This document shows positions 26,349 through 36,960 of a stretch of 64,000 nt of DNA, one piece after another; within the stretch, counting starts at the first letter, position 1, and each line of letters opens with the position of its first letter. The stretch is from Agrostemma githago (Eukaryota > Streptophyta > Magnoliopsida > Caryophyllales > Caryophyllaceae): assembly GCA_958450325.1 (NCBI GenBank), contig OY288256.1, forward strand, positions 51,354,953-51,418,952. The letters run 5' to 3'. Made by a program: the position numbers and the translations under genes. The notes beneath the pieces are model-generated. The model was not told the DNA's origin. It ran no database searches and saw nothing but the letters and a program-made list of their open reading frames with translations.

Positions 26349-27100
26349 ATGTATGTAGAACTGATGTACCCTCCTAAATGCATTATTGCAAATTTACCAT
26401 TTGAGGTGGTTGATAACAAGGTTACCAGTAGATCACTAACTGGTTTAAGAAACAGGTTAATTTGTGTAATAAAAACTTACATGCATTGAATAAGAAATCA
26501 TATACAAAGCTTTTATTAGATAAATTGTGTTTTTGTACATAACTAATAGATAAATCTATTCTGTTATTCATAAATTATTGGGATAGATTAATACATACTG
26601 TATTGTGTACTATATTTACATACTGTATTAAATAACTGGTAGTTTTGTTGTACATAGATTAGTATATACTGTACATATTTACATACTAGTAGATCACTAA
26701 CTGTTTAAGGAACAGGTTAACTGCCTTGGGTTATCCAGTGGAGAAGATTATGCTAAAGTGGATTTCCAGTCCAAATGGCCCGATCTTCACCAGAGCTGCA
26801 GTCATTTGTTTCAAGAGCGGTTATCAGAACTACCTCCATGCATATAAGCTGCAACGGGCCTTTGAAGACTTCGGAAAAGGCAAACCTGAAATGGGGATGC
26901 AGATTCATCCATACGACGGACCTCACTGTTGGGTTGCCTCATGGATGGATGACCAATATCTGTCCAGGGACACGGACTACAGGATGGTTCCCCTGACGTT
27001 GAGGGGAGAGGGTGGATATTTGGCGGACATGACGAAAATCTGCCACTATGAGATCTGCCTGGAGGTCTTGTGGCAGATTTACCCAAACTTCTACCCTTGA
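26349..27100 (+). CDS. XS-domain protein, left copy (SGS3/IDN2/FDM-like domain)
   Basis: Two exons, 26349-26455 and 26716-27100, joined in frame by a 260-bp GT-AG intron to give 163 residues. The order of motifs matches an XS domain: a start like YPPKCIIANLPFEV; LRNRLTALGYPVEKIMLKW; GPIFTRAAVICFKSGY; LQRAFEDFGKGK; HCWVASWMDDQYLSRD; then LTLRGEGGYLADMTKI. XS domains of SGS3 and of IDN2/FDM proteins bind double-stranded RNA with 5' overhangs in siRNA amplification and RNA-directed DNA methylation. The usual zinc finger, coiled coil and XH domain are missing, so this is a stand-alone domain. It is GC-rich against AT-rich surroundings, as expected of captured host sequence. A 40-bp direct repeat spans both splice sites. 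This copy is undamaged. Confidence 0.62.
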
Positions 27101-28468
27101 AAAGATGATCTAGGTAAGTGATGACGGATGATGGATGACGGATATGGATGTTATTTTGTAAGTTTATGAATTTTTGTGCATATGCAGTTACTGTTAACTA
27201 GGATTGTAATTCTAATCCTACTTTGGATGTATTGTACTGCAATTATTGATCACTTACATTTTGGAATTAACTTATTATAGTATGAATGTTAACTACGGAT
27301 TTGACGTATGTGTTCTTGGTAGTACTGATCTGTACTGAGTATGCATGCAATTTTTGGTGAATAACTTCCAGTTCAATCGATATGAACAAGGGGCTTGGAA
27401 TAATTCTCAAATCCCTCAAATCTCCACTACCCCTTTTGATGAAATGTTAAGGTTCATAGAGAGAGGAGTAGATGTTGGTAAAGAATGCAAACGGTCATTA
27501 TCAATTTTACATAATTTCATATGAGATGTACATATCTCAACTAGTTATCCATGTACAATTTTCACCATGTACAACAAATATTAACTTATGTGCATCAAAA
27601 CGGACACTGCTTTAACCATCATAGGACATTAGAATTTGGAGTGTACATAAAGTAATTTTTAGTGTACATAGGGTATTATATGTTGTACATAAAGAAATTA
27701 ATCAAGTAATACAAATTCATTTCAGTGCGAAATCCCAATATTGACATTGGAGTTCAAACAAGTTAAATTTAATGAGCAACTAGCCCATAATCTAGAGTCG
27801 GGCAACCAGTCCATCAAATATTTTATTTATAAATAAAATATATTGACCTTTAATTTACTGACCTTTAGTTCAAACAATACACACTGCTTTATATGTACTT
27901 GAAGTATAGCATTTTATATGTACATATATCCTTTAAAAGAAACACTGCTTTCAGACATGTATCATGTACAACGCACATTTACTTATGTACACCAATACAC
28001 AATATAAGTTTATGTACAGCACAGTATAACTTTATGTACATAGTATTTACTGTTTTAATATACATAAATTACATTAACATTAAAACAATTTTAAAACACA
28101 CCATTAATAATATTTTAAATATAGAATCGACAGTGCTATACCTTTGAATATGTGCAATACAACTTATATACAACAAATCGTAAGTTATGTAACATTACTT
28201 TGATTCAATATGTACTACAACTTAATAGAGTATACCATAATCAATACTTTGAAATGAAAAGTCGCCTGGGGTAGTTGAGTATGAAAAAGTCATGATTACT
28301 TTGCAGTCAGTATTACTTTAGAATATTAAAAATAGTTTTTTATGGTTAAAATAATACTCTTACTCTATACTTTGACAGTGCTATACCTATTATGTACAGT
28401 AAAACAACAAAACATAGAAGACTAAACTTCCTTTGTGAGTATTTAATACCCCAACTCCATTTCAAATA

Positions 28469-28580
28469 AAATCTTTAGCAAATTTTTCCTTAGTACCTCA
28501 GATGAATTGGTGCAAATTATATGTTCATTAACTTGCACTAATTCATCTAAGGTACTAAAGACAAATCAGCTAAAGAATTT
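28469..28580. repeat. short hairpin made of ULP exon fragments, left arm
   Basis: Two inverted halves of about 48 bp, around TTAGTACCTCAGATGAATTG, flank a 17-bp loop. The sequence matches the part of ULP exon 3 that codes DLSLVPxxNWCK. The same hairpin is at 37264-37376 in the right arm. The rest of 27101-29541 has no gene; a short open stretch near 27380-27480 (EQGAWNNSQIP...) has no family I can name and is partly deleted in the right arm. Confidence 0.75.
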
Positions 28581-29541
28581 ATTTGCATGGTATTTGATGG
28601 ATAATTATAATTATTTCTAATTAAATAATGCAAAGAGGAATGTATTGTGGGTGTGGGTGTAGGTGTGCTTTCGTCAATTTATACTGTAAGTGGCAAAAAG
28701 TCATTAATTAGAAAAAAAAGAAGGTATACATGGGGAAGGTATAACTGGTGTAGGTATATATGAGAGAATATAAATGCTGATGGTCAAGAGCATCCTTTCC
28801 CAAAATGACAAACGTGTCCAAGTACAATTGTATGTTTTTATATCGTCAATGTAAAAACTGTCATTAATTTGTACTGGGGAAGGTAATTTTTTGGGGAAGA
28901 TATGTCATTAAATGCTTCACTGTACATTGTATCTTACCCGGACCCCAATTCCTAGATAACAGTGTACATTGTTTTATACACTGTTATAACTTTGAACATA
29001 TGTGCAACAGATATTATGTTATGTACATCAAAACATATACTGTTATAACTATGCATAACTTGCGAACATGTGCAACAGATATCAACTTATGTACATCAAA
29101 ATAGACACTATTTTTACTATGTAAGAATATCAATATGTACAACAGATATCTACTTATGTACACCAAAACAAACACTATTTTAACTATGTATTTTAAAATT
29201 TAAATTTATATTCCAATTTACATCACACTTTACATCAAAAGACATACAGTATATTCCACTAATTAATGCATATATTACACTACATAATGTATATATTCAT
29301 ATTCCATCTAAAGACATAATAAAGTCTAGGTGGGGAAGGTATAACTGGGGTAGGTATGAGATGGGGTTGGTAAAGTAATGTATATCCACTCGTAAAAGAA
29401 CCAAGCTGGGGTAGGCAATTAATACGAAAACTATTCAATAAATTCAAAGACTTCTGAAGTTGAAATATTGTATCAACTTTACAGTACTTGTTTATACATC
29501 TTTCCATTTCACCTTTTTCTCTTCATCTCATTAATAAAACC

Positions 29542-30129
29542 ATGAAAATATTGTGTAAGGGATGGGCGAAGAATAATGAAATTGAAGATAGAGTAACAAC
29601 CATTAATAAGAGCAAGGAACAGAAAATTAATCATCTATCTTTCATTTATAATCATCATCATGAAGTTGAAATACATGTAAGTCGATTTTCATCAACAATT
29701 GAAGTAATGTGCAATGAAGATTTCATGGAAAAAATCTTTCAAAGGCTTCCCTCTGATTATGACAAAGCTAACATGGCTATGGTTTGCAAGAGGTGGTCCC
29801 AAATGTTTCTATTACGGTCCGATGCACCAAAATGGAATATAGATTATAATAGAAGATTGGGAACAACTCATATTAAAGGAATGACTACTGTTCATAGAGA
29901 TGGAATTGAAGTTTCCAAGAGATATAAATGTTATTTGACGAACAATATGCATGCTAGAAAATTATTGAACAGCTTTCAACTTGGATCTGAAGAAAATGAA
30001 CATTTGAAGATTATTGAATCTACGGAAGAGGAAGATTACAGATCACATTTTTCTTTAAGAGATTATTTAAAAGGATGTAGTATAAGTAAAATTCTCTATA
30101 GCCAAGAAGAAATTTTCATGATTGAATGA
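29542..30129 (+). CDS. FBX2, left copy: small F-box-like protein
   Basis: An intronless frame of 195 codons. The start at 29542 is preferred over the upstream in-frame ATG at 29488 because it aligns with the FBX1 start. Residues about 58-95 (NEDFMEKIFQRLPSDYDKA, MAMVCKRWSQMFLL) form the F-box-like core. The shared second stretch is MTTVHRDGIEVSKRYKCYLT ... LLNSFQLGS. A basic N-terminus and an acidic tail (STEEED) are present. Against the right copy I count 13 base differences, 10 of them changing residues, and no stop. That is near-neutral divergence, so openness alone does not prove function. Confidence 0.6.
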   Translation: MKILCKGWAKNNEIEDRVTTINKSKEQKINHLSFIYNHHHEVEIHVSRFSSTIEVMCNEDFMEKIFQRLPSDYDKANMAMVCKRWSQMFLLRSDAPKWNIDYNRRLGTTHIKGMTTVHRDGIEVSKRYKCYLTNNMHARKLLNSFQLGSEENEHLKIIESTEEEDYRSHFSLRDYLKGCSISKILYSQEEIFMIE

Positions 30130-30519
30130 CTTATTCTATGGAGTGATTAATTAGCCAACCATTTGTATGTTTTGGGATTTTCATTCATAAGTACTGTTTT
30201 AGGAATGTCTACTTATGGTTGTGGCAGGAACTCCCGTTTATTCAGAAAGTAACTTATGTACACCCGTTTATCAACTTATATGCATTCCTTATGTTCAATA
30301 TGTACAACAGATATCTACTTATGTACATCAAAATAGACATTACTTTAAATATGTAAAAATATCAACATGTACAACAGATATCAAATTATGTACATTAAAA
30401 CAGACGGTACATTAATTCAGTGAAGGAAGAAGGCTACAAAGAGGAACGTCGTCAATTGGAGTTTTCTCTTTCCTCCCAACCTCAATGGTCACAAACTTCC
30501 CGTTTGTGGTCACAAAAAT

Positions 30520-31076
30520 AGTGTCTCTTTTGATGTACATAAGTAGATATCAGTTGTACATATTGATATTCTTACATAGTAAAAATAGTGTCTATTTTGA
30601 TGTACATAAGTTGATATCTGTTGTACATGTTTACAATTTATGCATAGTTATAACAGTATATGTTTTGATGTACATAACTTGGTATCTATTGCACATGTTC
30701 AAAATCTGTAAATAGTTAAAGCACCGTCTGATTTGATGTACATAACTTGATATTTGTTGTACATGTTGATATTTTTAGACAGTAAAAATAGTGTCTTTTT
30801 TTATGTACATAAGTAGATATCAGTTGTACATATTGATATTCTTACATAGTAAAAATAGTGTCTATTTTGATGTACATAAATTGATATCTGTTGCACATTT
30901 TTACAATTTATGCATAGTTATAACAGTATATGTTTTGATGTACATAACTTGGTATCTATTGCGCATGTTCAAAATCTGTAAATAGTAAAAGCACCGTCTC
31001 ATTTGATGTACATAACTTGATATCTGTTGTACATGTTGATATTTTTACATAGTAAAAATAGTGTCTATTTTTACGT
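30520..31076. repeat. roughly 65-bp tandem array, centre (1)
   Basis: About nine units (TTTTGATGTACATAAGT ... TTGTACATGTTGATATTTTT). Open frames of 64-76 codons appear in it on the plus strand only because the unit lacks stops in one frame. Confidence 0.85.
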
Positions 31077-31621
31077 AACTTTGTTATTATGGGAAATGAT
31101 GCTTTTAACGCGTGGAGCATTTAATGACATACCTTCCCCAAAAAGTACTTTCCCCAGTACAAATTAATTACAGTATAACGCGTGGAGCATTTTAAATTAA
31201 TGACAGTTTTCACATTCACAGTATAAAAACACATCCACACACACGCAAACACATCCATAATCCTTCCGTTCCCTACTACAACCCTACAACTATCAAAATA
31301 TTATCATCTAATTTATAAATATAATATTCTACAATATTTTATAATTCAAATATTATCATCCGCAACTACTATAAAAATATTATCATAAGCATTAAAAAGT
31401 ACTACTTTATTATTAAATTTAATTAATAATGAGAATTGAAGATGTTCATGGAGTTATTTCATCACGAACTATTCCAAAAAAAATGTTTAGTTGATTTGTC
31501 TTTAGTACCTCAGATGAATTGGTGCAAGTTCAAGTCCTGTGTTGATCTGTTATCAACACAGGGTTATATGATACCATTATAGTCCCTTGAATGGCACAAA
31601 GCCGTGAGGGTATAACGTGTC
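31077..31621 (+). repeat. direct duplication, copy 1
   Basis: Nearly identical in the same orientation to 33652-34211. It includes two copies of a TATAACGCGTGGAGCATTT word (one altered), and ends in a ULP-derived piece at about 31480-31615 that reads like SLVPQMNWCKF and then IPL-SLEWHKA, with a large internal deletion and a stop. Confidence 0.85.
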
Positions 31622-31668
31622 GAAACTAGAGACGACATTCTTCGGTTTCATCAAGGGTACAACTTCAA

Positions 31669-31924
31669 GATGTGTTGGAGAATTGGGCTTCACATCTTAC
31701 CACACCCTTAAACTGATCCCTAAATGTCTTAACCAATTGACAATACTCATCAGATTTATCATCATATTCAGCGAGAACCACGTCAATTTGTCCCATAGTG
31801 ATTTACTGACGTTGTTCTCGCTGAATATGATGATAAATCTGATAAATCTATCGTCATTTGGTTAAGACATTTAGGGATTAGTTTAAAGGTGGTAAGATGT
31901 CAAACCCAATTCTCCACACACATC
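31669..31924. pseudogene. third ULP paralogue (ULP-C) fragment folded as a hairpin
   Basis: Two 119-bp inverted halves (31669-31787 and 31806-31924) surround an 18-bp loop. Read from the minus strand, the first half codes about 40 residues like the exon-3 segment of ULP-A: GQIDVVLAEYDDKSDEY, then LVKTFRDQFKG. The two halves differ at several bases. The sequence is more distant from ULP-A and ULP-B than those are from each other in places, so it comes from a third gene. Confidence 0.7.
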
Positions 31925-32040
31925 TTAATTAACCAGAAGGAGGGTGGAGATTTATCCAAGAGGAACTTCATCGTTTACATATGCTCTGTTTTTATACATG
32001 GGAGTGTTAGTTCAATTCCTAGCTTAAAGATACTGATATG
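31925..32040 (+). pseudogene. ULP-C exon-3 fragment
   Basis: Continues the ULP similarity in the plus direction: a stretch reading like GGDLSKRNFIVYICSVFIHG and then SIPSLKIL, which aligns with GGDLFKRNFIVYICSYF in ULP-B. It is cut off before the NWCKF motif; no further exon follows. Confidence 0.65.
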
Positions 32041-32279
32041 TGGCAGGGAAATGCAACTGAGCAAATAAACAAGTACTTTGATGCTTAGTTCAGTTGTACT
32101 TGTAATCTTTCGTTTTCTTTTAGGTGCTGAAAAGTGTTATGTGCAAGTAATATAGAAATATGTACAATGAACCACTTTAATATGTACCTTTTGTTTTTTA
32201 ATTAAAAATATGACAATACATACGGAGTAATTATATAGTGTATACTCTATGTAATTTATGATTTGACAATATATACGGA

Positions 32280-33600
32280 GTAATTGATGTACATAGTTTG
32301 ATATCTTTTGGATATGTTCACAATTTGTACATTGTCAAAGCACCGTCTTTTTTTATGTACATAAGTTTATATCCGTTGCACATATTCACAATTAGTACAT
32401 TGTCAAACCACCGTCTTTTTAGATGTACATAACTTGATATCTGTTATACATGTTGATATTTTTAAATATTTAAAGTAGTGTCTGTTTTGATGTACATAAG
32501 TTAACATATGTTGTACATATCGATAATTTTACATAATTAAAACAGTGTCTGAATTGATGTACATAAGTTGATATCCGCTGCACATGTTCACAATTTGTAA
32601 ATAGTTAAAGCACCGTCTGTTTTGATGTACATAACTTGATATCTGTTGTACATGTTGATATTTTTACATATTAAAAATAGTGTATGTTTTGTTGTACGTA
32701 AGTAGATATCAGTTGTACATATTGATATTCTTACATAGTAAAAATAGTGTCTGTTTTGATGTACATAAGTTGATATATGTTGCACATGTTTACAATTTAT
32801 GCATAGTTATAACAGTATATGTTTTGATGTATATAACTTGATATCTGTTGCACATGTTCAAAATCTGTAAATAGTTAAAGCACCGTCTGTTTTGATGTAC
32901 ATAACTTGATATCTGTTGTACATGTTGATATTTTTACATAGTAAAAATAGTGTCTGTTTTGACGTACATAACTTGACATCTGTTGTACATGTTGATATTT
33001 TTACATAGTAAAAATAGTGTCTATTTTGATGTACATAAGTTGATATCTGTTGCACATGTTTACAATTTATGCATAGTTATAACAGTATATGTTTTGATGT
33101 ACATAACTTGGTATCTATTGCACATTTTCAAAATCTGTAAATAGTAAAAGCACCGTCTGTTTTGATGTACATAACTTGATATCTGTTGTACATGTTGATA
33201 TTTTTACATATTTAAAGTAGTTTCTATTTTGATGTACATAAGTAGATATCTGTTGTACATATTGATATTTTTACATACTTAAAACAGTGTTTGAATTGAT
33301 GTACATAAGTTGATATCTGTTGCACATGTTCACAATTTATGCATTGTCAAAGCACCGTCTGTTTTGATGTATATAACTTGATAACTGTTTCACATGTTCA
33401 AAATCTGTAAATAGTTAAAGCACCGTCTGTTTTGATGTACATAACTTGATATCTGTTGTACATGTTGATATTTTTACATATTTAAAGTAGTGTCTATTTT
33501 GATGTACATATGTAGATATCTGTTGCACATGTTCACAATTTATGCATAGTTATAACAGTATATGTTTTGATGTACGTAACATTATATCTGTTCCACACAT
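32280..33600. repeat. roughly 65-bp tandem array, centre (2)
   Basis: About 20 units, the longest array of the element. Subtypes alternate: one with TTGATATTTTTACATA and one with TTTACAATTTATGCATAG, giving a higher-order period of roughly 260-330 bp. Confidence 0.85.
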
Positions 33601-33651
33601 GTTCAATGTTGTACATGTACAGTGAAGATGCAGTGTACAATGTACATGGAC

Positions 33652-34211
33652 AACTTTGTTATTACGGGAAATGATGCTTTTAACGCGTAGAGCATTTAAT
33701 GACATACCTTCCCCAAAAAGTACCTTCCCCAAAAAGTATCTTCCCCAGTACAAATTAATTACAGTATAACGCGTGGAGCATTTCAAATTAATGACAGTTT
33801 TCACATTCACAGTATAAAAGCACATCCACACACACGCAAACACATTCATAATCCTTTCGTTCCCTACTACAACCCTACAACTATCAAAATATTATCATCT
33901 AATTTATAAATATAATATTCTACAATATTTTATAATTCAAATATTATCATCCGCAACTACTATAAAAATATTATCATAAGCATTAAAAAGTACTACTTTA
34001 TTATTAAATTTAATTAATAATGAGAAATAAATATGTTCATGGGGTTATTTCATCACGCACTATTCAAAAAAAAATCTTTAGTTGATTAGTCTTTAGTACC
34101 TTAGATGAATTGGTGCAAGTTCAAGTTTTGTGTTGATCTGTTATCAACACAGGGGTATGTGATACTGCTATAGTCCCTTGAATGGTACAAAGCCATGAGA
34201 GTATAACGTGT
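33652..34211 (+). repeat. direct duplication, copy 2
   Basis: Second copy of 31077-31621, with small indels (an extra CCTTCCCCAAAAAGTA unit near 33720) and the same ULP-derived tail. After it, 34212-34440 is unrecognised single-copy sequence. Confidence 0.85.
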
Positions 34212-34444
34212 TGAATATACCCGGGTTGAGTTCCCCAGGTCGAGATTTAATAGTCTCCCGAGAAGAAGCAAGGATAAAATATGCCCGTATCACAAACGGG
34301 AAGTTGAATTATACGGTGTTTGGTGTGGTATAGTAAATGTAATGTTGTTATGTTGTTGAGAATTGGGAATACAAGAAGCTTATCATAAATTGTGTAGAAA
34401 TCCGTAGGTGGGGGGAAGTATTGGGTAAACTCCCTGACAAGACT

Positions 34445-34753
34445 CTATTTGGTATCTGAACCGACTAGCCAATGAAACACAAACAAATACAGAATGGAGT
34501 AGCAAAATAGAAAAACGTAGAAACTAATCCTAGCTGCTGCTGCTGCCACGGTACGTCTTATTAATAGGAGTCTACTAGCAACTCTCCCTTCGTCCTTCAC
34601 AGAGAATGGCTGTCTCCACATATAATACTGGCATTTCTCGTCGGCACTCTTTGACGTTGCACTATCTGCGTGTACATAAAGCTGTTTCAGCTTGTTTAGG
34701 AATAGAAGTAGCTCGGGATGAAGCGTGGACAATTCTTCCTTCACTGAATTCAC
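34445..34753 (-). pseudogene. captured fragment resembling NO VEIN/sacsin-like ATPase
   Basis: A 102-codon frame whose first part reads EELSTLHPELLLFLNKL, then KCQYYMWRQPFSVKDEGRV. This pattern recalls the plant NO VEIN-like proteins (HPE-LLFLSKIK, and W-Q-FPV---N-V). The remainder (after RRTVAAAAA) is unrelated. No other part of so large a gene is present, so it is at most a captured, broken piece. The family assignment is from memory of the pattern only. Confidence 0.4.
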
Positions 34754-35495
34754 ATTGTTTTCGTCGGAGTAATATGTATAACTTGTTGAGATATGTAAAT
34801 CTAATATGGAGATATGTACATGTAATATTTACATATATACATTACGTACTAGAAATATGTACACAAGGAATTATTAACGCAATTCAACAGAAAATTTGAT
34901 TCAATTACTGTATGTACAACAAAGTTACAAATGTATTAATTTCGTAAAGATGTGTTATTTACAACTAATATAGAAATATATACACTAGTAAAATGATATA
35001 CATAATTAATAATATAGTGTATATAACTTATCATTTGAAGCTAGTAAAATGTCCACTCTTAAGTATCTTACATTGATTATGTAGTATAGATGATATGTAA
35101 ATATATAAATTTGTAATGTCAAATTTGATAGTTCGTATATAAATCAGGAATTATTATTAATGATTCAACCATTGTAAGGATGCTTTTGATACAATTCGTA
35201 TAGACGGTTTTATGTATAGATGCTTTTGATACGGAGTACTCGTACAATTTCGGGAAAGGACTTTTTCATTTATACCTTCTCCATGTATACCTTCCTTTTC
35301 TCATTTACAGTATAAGTTAATTTGTACTGAACATAAGAAATGCATATAAGTTGATAAACGGGTTTACATAAGTTACTTTCTGAATAAACGGGAGTTCCTA
35401 CCACAACCATAAGTAGACATTCCTAAAACAGTACTTATGAATGAAAATCCCAAAACATACAAATGGTTGGCTAATTAATCACTGCATAGAATAAG

Positions 35496-36083
35496 TCATT
35501 CAATCATGAAAATTTCTTCTTGGCTATAGAGAATTTTACTTAATCTACATCCTTTTAAATAATCTCTTAATGAAAAATGTGATCTGTAATCTTCCTCTTC
35601 CGTAGATTCAATAATCTTCAAATGTTCATTTTCTTCAGATCCAAGTTGAAAGCTGTGCAATAATTTTCTAGCATGCATATTGTTCGTCAAATAACATCTA
35701 CATCTCTTGGAAACTTCAATTCCATCTCTACGAACAGTAGTCATTCCTTTAATATGAGTTGTTCCCAATCTTCTATTATAATCTATATTCCATTTAGGTG
35801 CATCGGACCGTAATAGAAACATTTGGGACCACCTCTTGCAAACAATAGCCATGTTCGCTTTGTCATAATCAGAGGGAAGCCTTTGAAAGATTTTTTCCAC
35901 GAAATCTTCATTGCACATTACTTCAATTGTTGATGAAAATCGTCTTCCATGTATTTCAACTTCATGATGATGATTATAAATGAAAGATAGATGATTAATT
36001 TTCTGTTCCTTGCTCTTATTAATGGTTGTTACTCTATCTTCAATTTCATTATTCTTCGCCCATCCCTTACACAATATTTTCAT
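35496..36083 (-). CDS. FBX2, right copy: small F-box-like protein
   Basis: Mirror copy of the FBX2 gene at 29542, also 195 codons and open. Ten residues differ (for example VCKRW is kept, but MAMVCK reads MAIVCK; HRDGIEVSKRYKCY reads RRDGIEVSKRCRCY). The F-box core and CYLT motif are retained. The ATG is at 36083; an upstream in-frame ATG at 36137 would add 18 residues without similarity to FBX1. Confidence 0.6.
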   Translation of the reverse strand: MKILCKGWAKNNEIEDRVTTINKSKEQKINHLSFIYNHHHEVEIHGRRFSSTIEVMCNEDFVEKIFQRLPSDYDKANMAIVCKRWSQMFLLRSDAPKWNIDYNRRLGTTHIKGMTTVRRDGIEVSKRCRCYLTNNMHARKLLHSFQLGSEENEHLKIIESTEEEDYRSHFSLRDYLKGCRLSKILYSQEEIFMIE

Positions 36084-36429
36084 GGTGTTATTAATGAGAT
36101 GAAGAGAAAAAGGTGAAATAGAAAAATGTATAAACAAGTACTGTAAAAGATAGAGTACTACAGAAGTCTTTGAATTTACTGAATAGTCTTCGTATTAATT
36201 GCCTACCCCAGCTTGCTTTTTTACGCGTGGACATACATTACTTTACCAACCCCATCTTATACCTACCCCAGTTATACCTTCCCCACCTAGACTTTATTAT
36301 GTCTTTAGATGGAATATGAATATATACATTACGTAGTGTAATATATACATTACGTAGTGGAATATACTGTATGTCTTTTGATGTAAAGTGTGATGTAAAT
36401 TTGAATATAAATTTAAATTTTAAAATACA

Positions 36430-36960
36430 TAGTTAAAATAGTGTTTGTTTTGGTGTACATAAGTAGATATCTGTTGTACGTATTGATATTTTTACATAGT
36501 AAAAATAGTGTCTATTTTGATGTACATAAGTTGATTTCTGTTGCACATGTTCGCAATTTATGCATAGTTATAACAGTGTATGTTTTGATGTACGTAACTT
36601 GGTATCTATTGCACATGTTCAAAATCTGTAAATAGTAAAAGCACCGTCTGATTTGATGTACATAACTTGATATCTGTTGTACATGTTGATATTTTTAAAT
36701 AGTAAAAATAGTGTCTGTTTTGATGTACATAAGTAGATATCAGTTGTACATATTGATATTCTTACATAGTAAAAATAGTGTCTATTTTGATGTACATAAG
36801 TTGATATCTGTTGCACATGTTTACAATTTATGCATAGTTATAACAGTATATGTTTTGATGTACATAACTTGGTATCTATTGCACATGTTCAAAATCTGTA
36901 AATAGTAAAAGCACCGTCTGATTTGATGTGCATAACTTGATATCTGTTGTACATGATATT
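36430..36960. repeat. roughly 65-bp tandem array, right arm
   Basis: About eight units between FBX2 and the ULP-derived hairpin. The left arm has only about three units at the matching place (28975-29190). Confidence 0.8.

Larger units (their letters stand above)
8662..30297 (+). repeat. left arm of the palindrome
   Basis: Inverted counterpart of 35322-56770. Matching landmarks are: terminal 120 bp; hairpin unit (10010 / 55318); ULP-A (17316 start / 48908 start); ULP-B (23307 / 42653); FBX1 (25729 / 40459); XS (26349 / 39869); FBX2 (29542 / 36083). Differences private to this arm include a 1,069-bp insertion at 10782 and a longer tandem array at 23885-24614. Confidence 0.9.
30298..35321. other. 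non-palindromic centre of the foldback element
   Basis: A 5-kb spacer between the arms. It holds tandem arrays, a direct duplication, fragments of a third ULP paralogue and a captured gene fragment (separate entries). The stretches 32075-32280 and 34900-35320 contain only AT-rich DNA with scattered GTACATA words. Confidence 0.8.

Noticed and set aside
30485..33055. Many 64-76-codon open frames with near-identical translations (MYISRYQLYILIFLHSKN type) as a small-protein family
   Set aside because: They lie wholly within the roughly 65-bp tandem repeat, occur on both strands and have no start context or promoter of their own.
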